DNA of 64,000 nucleotides, taken from contig JTDE01000308.1 in NCBI GenBank assembly GCA_014338405.1, positions 100,824-164,823 on the forward strand, read 5' to 3'. Numbering within the stretch: the first letter of the stretch is position 1; each line of letters starts with the position of its first letter. This document shows positions 12,177-23,610 of the stretch, piece by piece. Source of the DNA: Paragonimus skrjabini miyazakii (Eukaryota; Platyhelminthes; Trematoda; Plagiorchiida; Troglotrematidae). The position numbers and the translations under genes are program-made. Under the pieces are notes generated by a model. That model was not told the origin of the DNA. It ran no database searches and worked only from the letters and a program-made list of their open reading frames with translations.

Positions 12177-12745
12177 TTATATTACAGAAGACGCTCAGAT
12201 TCTCTGAATTCATATCCTATTGTTCTGCATCGAAGAGGAACGGTCATCAAGGAGGTGAGGAAGCCCATGCAAAGAGGTGGAATGAACATATCGAATATTT
12301 CGTTGACCGAAATGTTGGACACGACCGTGAGGCCAACAGTTTACGCTACACAAGTAGAACTTCCGTCCTCCTCTAAGCCACCTGTATGCCTTCATTTCAA
12401 GTACGCAGAGCTCAGTATTGCTGAACAATTTGTGCTTACTCATTTCGTTGATCCCACGGAGTGCGTTGCATCGGGTGCACAACAAAGCTTCCTTAGGAAA
12501 GAATACACAAACAGCGTTCAGCTTGGCTGACGAAGGGGTAGCAACAGCGATTTTCATCGTAAGTTTGGCACACCCAGTCGATTCGGGTCACAGGGTCAAT
12601 ATAGATGCTGCACCTGAGCCGATCTGCTGAGTCACACGTGTTTACATCGGAGATGTTAAATATCGTATCCTGGCCGCTGTGGAGGCCACCAAATTCAGAT
12701 ACGAAACCCTAATCTTAACGCACAGAAGTTTTCGTTCACCAATCG
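12177..12745 (+). mobile_element. PLE thumb and GIY-YIG relic
   Basis: The open frame to 12530 aligns by residue pattern with the region before the GIY-YIG domain in the 42.75-kb copy: EVRKPM, TVYATQVEL, KYAELSIAEQ. In shifted frames the endonuclease follows: AHPVDSGHRVNIDAA near 12575 matches AHLAESGHQVNTDQA, and RILAAVEATKFRYETLILTHRSF near 12670 matches the final block. It is 5' truncated and frameshifted. The TTACAG before 12177 and the GAG|GTGAGG at about 12257 look like splice signals, but the PLE similarity runs across them, so I do not call an exon. Confidence 0.7.
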
Positions 12746-13370
12746 TCGTTGGAATAATTTACGAAACATCACAATAATTACAGATGTGATCACAAAACAA
12801 CACTGGATTCATACTGCATTAGGTTTCACGAATTGCTGACTTAACAAATATTATCACACCTATTTATTTCGCACCGCCTGAGGATGACATCAATGAAGAA
12901 CTTGTTCAGCACGTTTTGACTTTCATCAAAGTATACTTATATTTTTCCATGCCGTACATAGTGGGGTTATGAAATATTCATGTCACCTGAAATCAAGTTT
13001 ATCAATCAAGTTGATCCAGCAAGTTAGCACAACGAGATCACTGACCAGAATACTCGCCAAACAGGACGACCGTTTATCGATGGTGTGACCACAGGTACTA
13101 GATTAGTAGCTTTTCTGGCAATTTGCACAACGCGCAATTGATGGTTTCCTCTGAATGGCGGGGCACTAATCTGTCATTAGTGCATTGGTCAATTAATATA
13201 TAGGTGGAAGACGCATCTGCAGACCAAACTGGCTTAATTTTGAGCAAAAGTGTAGATAACGGATTTTGCTTCACTTAAACTACTATTCTTGTTAACTAGT
13301 CTGCCGTAGAGTTCTGTACATTCGTTCAACACTCTACTCTGTTAATTAGAGCTATGTGTAGTACTCAACT
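12746..13370. other. No recognisable feature
   Basis: AT-rich sequence with no supported feature. Confidence 0.45.
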
Positions 13371-13697
13371 ATGTCAGCGCAGCCAAGGTGTATTTTTGAG
13401 TTAAATAGCAGTATCATTTATCCTAAAATACCAAATGCCGCTAAATATCCTAACTTTCTCAACACTTTGAGATGTTACACAGAGAAGGATTACACATCAT
13501 GTTATACAGAAGTGCATACATTACTACTGGAATTGGACGACCATATATTTCTAGCGCGAAATTCGATGATATCTGTTAGGAAGTTTGAAAGAAAAGATGA
13601 AAACGGAATAGCCGGTTTGTATGTCACTACCGTACACTCATTGCTTCAAAATACTCCATCAATACCCGTAACTGTGACTTTTCGGCTTGCTGTTTGA
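13371..13697 (+). CDS. Unrecognised 108-codon ATG-initiated open frame
   Basis: This is one of the longer ATG-started frames outside retroelement relics. Its composition is balanced, with charged residues spread along it, an RCYTEKDYTSCYTE segment in the middle and a basic-acidic patch (RKFERKDENG) before a hydrophobic end. No signal peptide, transmembrane segment or family motif is recognised. Possible splice signals are weak. It may be a single-exon gene, an exon with a fortuitous start, or chance. Length alone in AT-rich DNA makes chance less likely but not improbable across 64 kb. Confidence 0.25.
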   Translation: MSAQPRCIFELNSSIIYPKIPNAAKYPNFLNTLRCYTEKDYTSCYTEVHTLLLELDDHIFLARNSMISVRKFERKDENGIAGLYVTTVHSLLQNTPSIPVTVTFRLAV

Positions 13698-14879
13698 TTA
13701 CAACCACGTTCCAACATGATATTGCATGTTTATATTGAGTTACTTCAAAAAAAGCTGTATGCAACTAAACTAGTTTGCCTATAGTATGTACAAAGAAACG
13801 TCCATAGTAGAACCGGTCTCATTTCCTTTGTATCAAAGATTACAACAAATTTGTTATTACGACATAATGATGACTTGATAGCCTAAGGCAGGTCGTACAT
13901 TACAATGATCATAAAGTTTGGGTACCATATCGTAAGCCTTAGTTCAATATAGCCCATCCGGAAATATCTCTCAAATATATACATATATATATATATACAG
14001 CATTGAACAACCCATGGGTATGACACGCCGCCGTGACAACTTGTCAAGCTGTTCAACATTACGATGTAACACTTACCTGTCTGCGTTTGTTCATCCACTA
14101 TTCATTGAAGTTAAAAATGGAAGTTACCAATTTACTCAAGGACACATTAAAATTTAATGTAGCTGTTTATACAATAGTCAGAAGGGAGCCTGGTGAGAAG
14201 GTAAATCAAATAATTCCTCGCCCTATTTCGGAATGACAGTAAAACGAAATTCGCTTAATAAACATAGCACTCTTCACTACTTACAACGATGTAATATTAC
14301 TACTATGCAGTCCCTTCCGAAAACTGGTTAGTTTGGTATCACAGTTTATTCCGCAATGAAAAACTTATGTCGACCGCCATTAGGTCTCAGCACAACGTCT
14401 CATCTAAATAGAACTGGTTTCTAATACACATTATCCATCTACATTTTCAAACAAGCAGAGTGCCTCACTTCAAAACATGCTAGTTAGTAATATGTACGGA
14501 ATTGATGAGAAGTGAACTGAACAACTCTCACATTTCAAGATGATGTATAATGAGGTCGGACGGAATTACAGCTTTAGCTATGAAAGAAGTGTTAATCAGT
14601 AGAACGATATTTTGACAGAATTTTTGATTTATTTATCTAACTATGTTCACTTAATGTTTATCCAGAGGACTAGTAATAGTTGCCCGAAATGAAATTGATG
14701 TACACACAAATGCTCAGCCACAATATTGTAACTCAAATGATAAGCGTGAGACACATTTTAAAATTAAACTTTCGCAGTCGTAGGTGAAGCATTGAACAAA
14801 ATGGAATATTTCAACTTGAACATCACCCACAATCAATCGCAGCTATCGCATTCCCATTTGACTTTCCAGTCGGCCCTTT
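13698..14879. other. No gene; short AT microsatellite
   Basis: A (TA)n run of about 25 bp lies at 13975-13999. The remainder shows no supported coding or RNA feature. Confidence 0.5.
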
Positions 14880-15003
14880 TCGAAAAAAGCACTAGACTCG
14901 AGTTTTGCTCGCATTAGAGCTCGTCAGTAGTGCATATCATTGCCACTGCCGGGACTTGAACTGTTCATGAGGCAACTGAATATGTTCTACTGACGCATTG
15001 TAA
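14880..15003 (-). mobile_element. tRNA-derived SINE relic, copy 2
   Basis: On the minus strand the element begins with an A-box-like TGCGTCAGTAG, followed about 25 bases later by a B-box-like GTTCAAGTCCC, then a tRNA-unrelated body that ends with ACTCGAGTCTAGTGCTTTTTTCG. The body is shared with 8430-8545. Internal pol III boxes followed by an unrelated body are the hallmark of tRNA-derived SINEs. No tRNA cloverleaf can be drawn confidently, so it is not a tRNA gene. Confidence 0.4.
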
Positions 15004-15433
15004 AGTTTCGATCGACTCATTATCTGGTTTCACCATAATCTTATAGAAGCCGAGTCAGTTGTAAGTTGTATGTACAAGGTAAAATATAAATTGGTGTCCC
15101 AACGGCAGGTTGATTATTTTAAATTTGCTTGAGATGTTATTACCGAGGCTTCAACATCCATGTGTCACACAGTTAGTTAAGTGGATCCTGACGGCAATTT
15201 CCATGGGAGTTTGCAAGATTTCTCAAGAGTTGACCACCAAAACCACAGTTGAGCTTTGAAACTACAATAATTATAAGTAGTGCGACAGATTTTGTAATCG
15301 GACAAATACCTCTGCCTGGCAAAGCCAGTCCGCCTGTGATGCCGGATATTCACAGTAAACTGTGTGGGGTTGATACCCAGGATACGTAACTCATCCGCTG
15401 TGAAACTTGGGTATGGATTGTAGAATAGTTATT

Positions 15434-15597
15434 CTTTCCTATTATCTTAAGAATGAACTCGATAANNNNNNNNNNNNNNNNNNNNNNNNNNNNNNNNNNN
15501 NNNNNNNNNNNNNNNNNNNNNNNNNNNNNNNNNNNNNNNNNNNNNNNNNNNNNNNNNNNNNNNNNCTTTCCTATTATCGTAAGAATGAACCCGATAA
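15434..15597. repeat. 32-bp tandem repeat flanking a 100-N assembly gap
   Basis: The 32 bases at 15434-15465 and 15566-15597 differ at two positions and sit directly on both sides of exactly 100 N. The gap is of placeholder size, so the true tandem array between the two copies is of unknown length. Open frames drawn through the N run are artefacts. Confidence 0.8.
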
Positions 15598-16060
15598 CAG
15601 TTAATAATCTCTTCCGACGTCCAAAAAACTCGTCTAGTAATCAACAATTCGTCAGCTATCAACAAGTAAAACTATTTGCGAGCAGGAGATTATAAACAAA
15701 AAATGGCATCAGTGAAGTGATTTGAGGAATTAAGACAGTAAATAGGATGACCACATCGCTAAACTACCAGGTCCTCTGGAATTATCTGTATATACGATTG
15801 CTTTTATCTATATTACGCTGTTTTTTGGTTGCTTATTGCCACTGTCTAATTGAAAGTCAAGCAACGGTAATTGTAATGTGAGGCTCTACAGCCTTGAATA
15901 TTGGCAAAATATCATGCCGGTAACATAGGACTACTATATATTTTTAGATTTACGAAACCAAACTTTTGAGAAATCTCTGAAAGAATACATGTCATTGCGC
16001 AGTCGTGTTCTGAATCAACTTTCCCAAATGGTTCTGGATTCTAAAGTTCAAACATCTACA
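15598..16060. other. No recognisable feature
   Basis: AT-rich sequence with no supported feature. Confidence 0.45.
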
Positions 16061-16069
16061 GGTTACACC

Positions 16070-16140
16070 AAATAATTTGTGTGAAACTGTAACGAGAAAT
16101 ATATCGGCAGACTCGACAGATGGTCAAGAAATTACACAAA
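16070..16140 (+). pseudogene. Faint GIY-YIG motif relic
   Basis: One frame reads CNEKYIGRLDRWSRNY, echoing the C..GYIGRT.R start of the PLE endonuclease. About 60 bases further on, GGATGAGAGTAAAACG resembles a decayed hammerhead tail. Both are weak. Together on the same strand they could mark a heavily eroded PLE copy. Confidence 0.25.
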
Positions 16141-19100
16141 CTGTCAAGTTGATGTGATAACTAGTCACGGTCTTTATATTTTGAGATTATTTTCCTACTC
16201 GGATGAGAGTAAAACGTTTGCTGCTAAACAAGCGGTCCATTGTGTTTAATCTTCAGTTTATTTTTCTACTGATTAAGCTGCGCACATTCTCTACTCAATT
16301 TAATGTAACGTTTTTCATTTGCTGATACAGATCTTAGAATTGTCCGTTTTGTGGTTGCTGTTTCACGTATAAATGATCAACTGATTTTCGTGATATCGGA
16401 ACACCTGCCATAAACACGATTATACTTTTATAAACCATCGGACCAAGTATACACTTATCCACACAGATCAACGGGCGAACAGATACGCCACAAGCACACA
16501 AAGCAAATCACGGTATCGATATTCGGTCAGCGGCAGTAGCGTTTCATAACAAATACGACGAGATGTCGTACACTTAGATAAACGAAATCATTCATTAAAT
16601 ATACACCATTGTTTAGACATGGAAGCTTGCCATACTCCAAAACAACACCCTTGGTAGCTAGTTCTCCGAATGATTTAGTCCTTATCATCATTCCTGCGGT
16701 TCACTCTGCATCAGACAAAAATATGTTTGAAAAACGATTGTGCAATACAGTTATTAGTGAGTAGCCATCACATTATTTATACAAATTGTACACTATGTCA
16801 GGTTTGTCACACACATGTCACAATGAAGTAATTTAAGGTGAATTCAGCGTAAATCCAGCTGAGTGCTAAAAATACTACTCACTTTTTTCAATCAATTTGA
16901 GAAATTCTGTTACAACAATTGAAAAAGCAACATTGAATGCACATAATTATTTTGAATGAATGAATTGCACGCAAGCTAGGAAAATATAATTGTTCCATTA
17001 CATTTCTCTTATTAACCATTGAGATCAACAATTTACATCCGACTAAATGTAAAACGTTCAACAAACAATGACGTTTTGTATTGATTTGTACACGTGTGTA
17101 AATTCCTGATGAACTAGTAACAAGCTGTGCACGTACTTGAATACCGGCAGCGTTTTATACCTGCGGAAGATTAAACGTACAAGAAATTTGATGGACGCTT
17201 GATATAGACAGTACTAGCTTATTTTTCATTTGTCTAATTGCAATAAATTTAGTGTAGTAATTTGCTCTTGACTGATTATAGTACGAAACACGATTACGTT
17301 TCACCTCTATAAGGTGATTTGATGTGGGTTTTGCTGTTGTTCTTCTACACACTTGAGGATACTGACTTTCCGAGCATGTCAAGTAAGTCGTCACGTGAAT
17401 TCTTGTTTTTACGTGTTTCGTGGTAGAGAGATCCGCTTCTGTCTGTCACCAGTGTATGCATATTTCAAATCATCGACTATGCCGGGTTGATGTATTTCAG
17501 ATGTAGGCCTTCGGAATCTTTTCTAGTCTATGCAAGTAAGCAACGGCTGATTCACCACGATTATTTATTCGGAAGGTATATGTAGAAATGAATAGTTAGG
17601 TTGTCCTAACTTACACTGTATATAGGACTAAGTGCACCTATTCCCTCACATTTGGTGTTCTTTGAATCTGTGTACGTTCAAGCGTACTGGCCGGTTAATT
17701 TTGGCCACGCGTGACTTGAGGCAGTAGTCATCCTCGTGCCAATACATCATGCTCCAGCATTGGATAATCATGTTTGATTACATATTTATGTTGTAAGGAT
17801 GGTTAGTTGCGCGTCATCCGAGCAAGCTTGATTGAGGTTCACTTGGTTACCAAATGGCTGTAGTGCCTTTTGATACAGAATTCCAGCAGCCGTGAACTGC
17901 GCGATGTACACTTGTATGTGTGTTTTCACTAAACAGTCTTCTAATACTATCATATATAGGCGAACGCTATGTCTGCGTGAGGAAGCTATACAGTTATTGT
18001 ATGGTTAGTTTTCATTTTGAAACCAGATCTACATTCAAGCATTTATTCCATAACAGGACACGCGCATAAATCGGATATTACATATTTTTAGCTTAAGTGT
18101 AATTTATTGAATTCTGCATTAAAATTAGCGCTAAGACTCACTTTCTCGTAATAGAATATTCCCTGTTAAGTGTAGTTCAGAACAAATTACTCGTCCATTT
18201 GATAAATATTTTTGGTTACTATTTTCAGTTGAACGTGAGGTTTCATTTTTGAGAACAATATTAAACTCACTGTTAATAATTAGTTCGGAAGCTATGAGAA
18301 CATGAAAACAAATTAAGGTAAATGAAGAAATGTACAATAAAATTCGATAATTTTCCGTTCGCTAACTAGAAACCCATCGACAAGGCAGAATCCTGACAGT
18401 GCAGTAAATAAGAGGCACACCAGAAGAGTTAATCTATGCTATCCATGTTGTTTGTCACTAGTATACGCCTGACGAAATGGATCGAACTCATATTCCGTAA
18501 AATTGTCCTATTGTTGGTTTACTGTTTTATATCGGTGTGTGTTTTGAATTTTACTACAGAAATCATATTCTAGAACCACTCGAAGAATCTCAATGGTAGG
18601 AACATTCATGAGTTTATCAGCCGCAAAATTCAACATTGTTTCGTATGTTAAGTATGGCGTTTAGGTTAGTTTGAATTCTCGTAACCTCACTTCATTTTCA
18701 TAACATGTTTTGTTTGGGTTAATAAAAATAGCTCATTTTAGCGGCTTGCGTCTTACCATCGTAGTAACGTTTGTAGACTACACAACAGGGCAAAATGAGG
18801 AAATGTATTTTCAGTTGTAGTGAATAAAGTAGAATAATATTCGATTAAATACTCATCATAATTCGTTTTTATTTTGTTACTCACGGCGCAAAAGCAGTTC
18901 GTCGCCTGCATCGGAAAGTCATATGAAAAAGCGAGCGCTGTATTGTACAACCAGTATATCTTTGTTTCAAACATTCTGTGTTCATAGATTCCTCGCTTTT
19001 CACCCTATCGACTAACATAGAACACCAATGAAAGGCTACGTATGTTTCATAATTACTGTTCATATCAAACTTGTCCTTAAGCAATTTGGATAATTTGCGG

Positions 19101-19934
19101 AATTTTCATAAGGAAAGAACGCATTATATTAAAAATACTTATCACACTGAGATAACATTTTTGAATAGAAATGAAGCGTAATTATCAATACAATTTGAAA
19201 GCTTATATAGTAATCAAGGCGAGCTCAATTTTTCTTGTGGTATTGCGCATGTCGCAAAAACGGCAAGTTTTGCTAAATTAAATCCCATTAGAAAATAGTT
19301 ATATCAGATGAATCGAAGGCTTTTAAATTGATGCGTCTTGTGAGGTTTATCAACCGCCAGTGAAATACATTATAGTGGGAAAGGCTGAGAATTTCAGAGT
19401 GAGCGTGTTTAGGACTTTCATCGATTTGTTCAGTTTTCTCTGCACAGAAGGAATCAAACAATATATGTCTCTTCTATGAAACAAATCGCTTGGAATATGG
19501 GGAAAGTTCGTAAAGATTGCTTTTACTTGCTAGAAACTGCTTCCAAATGATTAAGTTTATTTAACGAGTTTCGCATGCAGATAACGCAATGAAAATGTGT
19601 CACCAGGTAATCAATAAATCGTAGTATTTTTACCACTTGTGTTTAGCCAGAGTAGTCAATCAAAGGATTGGCAGATCTGATGACGAGGATTGAGTTTACG
19701 TGCAAATTCTAATGACTTGTTGAAACAAATTAACATTTCTGTATCAAAATTTACAGAAACAATTTTCTCGGAAAAATCAAAGATATTCCGAAACGGTCGT
19801 GTGATGAAATATTTACACAATGTTCAAAGTGTTACAAAACTGCTGCAGAGTTGTCGAGAGTTAGAAGGATCATGTTGACAGAATGAACAGTGATCAGCAG
19901 TTCGACATAATCAAAGGGTTCTCAAGGAAATAGA
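16141..19934. other. No recognisable gene
   Basis: About 3.8 kb of AT-rich sequence. Short frames exist at 17155-17394 and 18131-18337 (minus) and 18753-19084 (minus), without family motifs or convincing splice structure. Confidence 0.5.
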
Positions 19935-20225
19935 ACGGAGAGACGCTCTAACCAAGTCGGGTGAATGAACGGATCCATCGTTTTAGTGTTCTGGTCATCA
20001 TAGAAAACACTCGTTGTCACCTGACTGCTGACACCTCTCCCTAATCGTTTCACCGTTTCACAGACAACGCTGCACTGGAAACCGGCATGCATCGGTGACT
20101 GCCCATGAACATACCACAAACCAAACATTTCCATAATTGGTTGTGCTGTCACGACGGTTTTTCCACCGAACGATTTGTAATAAAATCATGCCTTCAGGAA
20201 CGGAACAGGTTCACAAGTTTCTGGA
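19935..20225 (-). repeat. Left arm of a 0.3-kb inverted repeat
   Basis: The reverse complement of this block matches 21652-21905 over most of its length, including AGCTTGTGAACCTGTTCCGT-type and GGGCAGTCACCGATGCATGC blocks. On the minus strand this arm keeps an open frame (19922-20152) with MFGLWYVHGQSPMHAGFQC near its start, whereas the other arm is disrupted. It looks like one repeat inserted twice in opposite orientation, or terminal repeats of a larger element. The protein is not recognised. Confidence 0.6.
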
Positions 20226-21651
20226 AAACTGAGAAAAATCCACAATTTTCACGTAAAATCTGAAGCCTGATGTCCTGCATGAAATTTGACACTGTCTTTC
20301 ATGGTCGCACTACCAAAACGATAAACGTCGGTTGGTATATCTGAGCTATATACTTCTACTTTTTGTCAATATGTTCCATCTGACCGTTTTAACTGTGACG
20401 AAGCGTATCCCCGTGTACATTTTGTTAAAAATGTTGCTCCGATTGACATACTTTGTTTTCTGACAAATGACGGTTGTCTTTGTGAAAACCGTGCGTATTA
20501 CTATTTGTGTAATTCACAAGTGAACCATAGACAGCATATATATAGCACAAAAAGGCATCCACTAGAACTCTCTCACTACTGATAATATATGCCAGTCTGT
20601 GTCGATCACCGAGTACAGTAAACAATGTGTACATTCCGTACAGTAAGAATTACCTATCAATTCTCGGGGGATTTTTTGTGTATCAGGTCATCCTAACGCG
20701 TACGAGTGGATAATGTCATGATGCGTCGTGCGTTAAGGTAAACAATCTTAAGTGCTCCACTATTCCTGAAAGAGGACAGCACTTTAACGAGATGATAATC
20801 TACTAAACATATGAATCTGCCAGTTATTACTCAGAATATTTGTTATACTGGCAGTTCTAAACGGCTGTCACACAGTGCTAGAAAGAAAAGAATGCATCAT
20901 TGTATGAACTATACGTTGAAAAGCGATGTTCAATACACTTTCCGTGATTTTGCTCACGCGAAAGTATTTTTTCAAATATGATAACAGGCCATGTTGCAAT
21001 GTAGTCTCAGAAATTGCGTTGCATTCCAAAATATTTCATCTTCAGATTCTTCCGAGTTTGCAGACTTTCTTATATATTCCGTAATTGAGGTGACAGCAGG
21101 CCAAAAGTCCAGTTTGGCAGTAGCTGACCAAGCTGGGGGTACTTACACATTCACTACCAGTCCGTCATTGTCCGAAAGTATCATCCAGATGCTGTCGTAC
21201 ACATGATGCACAATGTGGCGCTGCGCCATTCTGTTGAAACTAATCATATAAAACTGCTCACATTTGTATCAGCACTGGTATATTATTCTATTGCAGCATA
21301 TGAAGACAGGATGTCATGGTTTCCATCAGTTATGCGAACGGAGATCCTAACTGTAACGGTCATATCAAAAAGGAGCACGATAACCCATGTTACAAATGGT
21401 ATCGCTCTAGCTATAAGCTTTGGACTGTGTTGACGTCGAATAAGAGCGTAACTGATAGATCTTACCTATTTTTTCAACATTAGGTTTTTGCACAAATCAA
21501 TTCAGAAAGAATACTACCCCGTACATAAACACTGTCGAACATATATCTGCTTCCGATAGATACCACACAAGTAATATGAGAGAGTCAGTAATAAACCGGA
21601 AGTGGTAATTCAAATGTAAATGGGAATTGTGGAATTTCATCAGTATTTTTA
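20226..21651. other. Spacer between inverted repeat arms, with weak exon candidates
   Basis: Plus-strand frames at 20991-21206 and 21203-21433 overlap by four bases. The second contains a good acceptor-like tract (TATTATTCTATTGCAG) at about 21281-21296, after which 46 codons run to a TGA. This could be a terminal exon or cargo of an element bounded by the inverted arms. No transposase motif was found. Confidence 0.25.
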
Positions 21652-21905
21652 GTAGCTTGTGAACCTGTTCCGTTCTTGAAGGCATGATTTTATTACAAAT
21701 CGTTCGGTAGAAAAACTGTCGTGACAGAACAATCAGTTAGGGAAATGTTTGGTTTGTGGTGTGTTTATGGGCAGTCACCGATGCATGCCGGTTCCTAGTG
21801 CAGCGTTGTCCTTAAGACGGTGAATAGTTTAGAGGGAGGTATCAGCAGTTAAGTGACATCAATTGAGTTCCACGATGACCATAACACTAGAACGATGAGG
21901 TTGAG
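21652..21905 (+). repeat. Right arm of the 0.3-kb inverted repeat
   Basis: This is the partner of 19935-20225 in opposite orientation. It carries more substitutions that break the reading frame retained by the left arm. Confidence 0.6.
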
Positions 21906-22662
21906 CGACTTGACGAGAAATGTGCGTACTGCCCTGTGTCAAATAGTCTGGCTATGGTTACAGCGATGAGTTGTGTCCATTTGGTCATCCGATTTGATTG
22001 CAGCGCTTGTCCGTTGGATACGCACTTTGGTTCAAATTCCGGATTTTGTTATCTGGTCCACACTTGCAGGAAAAGCTTTACGTCAATTTATTCGGTAAAA
22101 TAACTAGTAGCAGTGTAAACAGTTGTAACAAAACTCACTTTCGATACGATAATTTTCAGCTGAAAGTTCATGAATAACTTGTTTGTCGTGAGAAATTTAG
22201 GTTCTATGCGATATACACTGTACTGTTTTAAAGGGCTAGTATACTGTGCGTTTCTCATGCACTCCAACCGATGTAGTTCGCTCCTACAGCAAATGTTAAC
22301 TTCTGCCCAGTTTCGCAATAACAACGCTTATTTTGCACGACTAGGCATTAAACACATTTTGCTAGATTTTTGAACTGCAAAACACTCTGTTCCGTATGTT
22401 ATCTCAAAAATTCAAAAGTGACATTCCTGCTAACTAATGTATTTTGCGCTTAACTTGAGAAAAAGTTATTTTTCATCCGTATCTATAGGCTCCATTTACA
22501 CTTGCTGGGTGTCCACTTATTCCATGGTGACCAATATAAAAAATATGTAACGTAAACTTAACGTCTCTCATTGGAGACAGTGACATTTACGGTGACAAAC
22601 ATAATCTCGCCTTTTGAAAAAAAACAATATACTAAAGTTTATAGCACACTAACAATAAACGA
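21906..22662. other. No recognisable feature
   Basis: A 67-codon ATG frame at 22170-22373 shows no family motif. Otherwise featureless and AT-rich. Confidence 0.4.
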
Positions 22663-22923
22663 ATGTCTTCGAAACAGTCATATACAAACAATGTATACAT
22701 TGAAATGATCAATAAAATCAAACGTGAAAGAAAGGAATTTTCCGTACCTTTGTTTCTTAAATCCGAAGCAACTAGACGGGAGAAATTTTGCAATGACATC
22801 GACGTTATGTTCAAAAATAGAGGGGGAAGCAGTTTGGAAAATTTAGTAGTTGACTGCGTTTGCATCAGAAAGTCTTGCATGAAAATTCCAAACTTCATAT
22901 TAAGTTTTACCGTCCATAAGTGA
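22663..22923 (+). CDS. Unrecognised 86-codon ATG-initiated open frame
   Basis: The frame starts at ATG and encodes a basic, lysine/arginine-rich N-terminal half (NKIKRERKEF) and a cysteine-containing C-terminal part (VVDCVCIRKSCMK). No signal peptide or membrane segment is seen. It is not part of any retroelement relic that I recognise. Function is unknown, and it may be non-coding. Confidence 0.2.
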   Translation: MSSKQSYTNNVYIEMINKIKRERKEFSVPLFLKSEATRREKFCNDIDVMFKNRGGSSLENLVVDCVCIRKSCMKIPNFILSFTVHK

Positions 22924-23243
22924 CCATATAATACAAAACAAGTAGACTATTTGTCGAAGTACTCAACTTATGCGGATATTGAAATTAAGACAGGCGCAGA
23001 AAATGAAATGGCAATTATGACATTGCCAGATTAAATGTAACTGAGGAATTAAAAAAGGAATATTGAAAAAAACATCGTCATAATAAATTACGAAAATTGA
23101 ATATAATGGAGAAAATTACGACAATGTATATCACAATATATATCACAACAATTGCACTGTTAGCGTAGGAAACGTCAAAACTATGTAGTTTGTTCGATGT
23201 TTGTGGTTATATAAAGTTTGTATAAAACTTGCTGGTTTTAGGC

Positions 23244-23285
23244 TAGCGACTGATGGAAGTGAATCGAAATGTTAGCTTCTCGCGA
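23244..23285 (+). ncRNA. Decayed hammerhead ribozyme motif of a PLE tail
   Basis: The order of parts is hammerhead-like: helix I strand TAGCGA (23244-23249), CTGATGG (23250-23256, last core A changed to G), a short stem II, GAA (23266-23268), helix III ATGTTAGCTT, C at the cleavage position 23279, and TCGCGA (23280-23285). Four to five helix I pairs remain. The core change and the helix III mismatch predict loss of activity. It lies upstream of, and on the same strand as, the GIY-YIG relic at 23428-23610. Confidence 0.45.
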
Positions 23286-23427
23286 TTTATGTTTCTTCTG
23301 TGTTTTTGCTAAGTTGACAAACAGTTAGAAAATTGGAGACATAATATAGATATTCACTCAATTTCATGCAAACAAAGTCGACTGGTAGCGTAAGGTATTT
23401 CATGTTCAAATAATCTTTCTATCTCTT

Positions 23428-23610
23428 GCCTCGTGTACGAATATGCTTGCTCCTGCCGTAGCATCCACATACTAAGAAAATCTCGGAAAAGCTGGAATAA
23501 CAAATGACACACCAAAATCAACGTAATCAGCCAATTTCGTGAAATCCCAATTCGTCAATTGCTAAATATATCAGGAATACAGGTAACACACCTGAATGAT
23601 TCGAGTTATT
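23428..23610 (+). pseudogene. PLE GIY-YIG relic downstream of a hammerhead-like tail
   Basis: One frame reads CLVYEYACSCRSIHILRKSRK, like the domain start of other copies. A shifted frame continues with IRQLLNISGIQVTHLN, which parallels IARHLMITGHQVVPLN of the palindromic copy at 28.7 kb. With the preceding hammerhead-like sequence, this is consistent with a terminal repeat followed by a truncated body. Confidence 0.45.

Noticed and set aside
12177..12257. Exon bounded by TTACAG and GAG|GTGAGG
   Set aside because: PLE similarity continues across the supposed donor, so the splice-like signals are fortuitous.
15407..15695. Open frames across the N run
   Set aside because: They exist only because N is translated as unknown residues.
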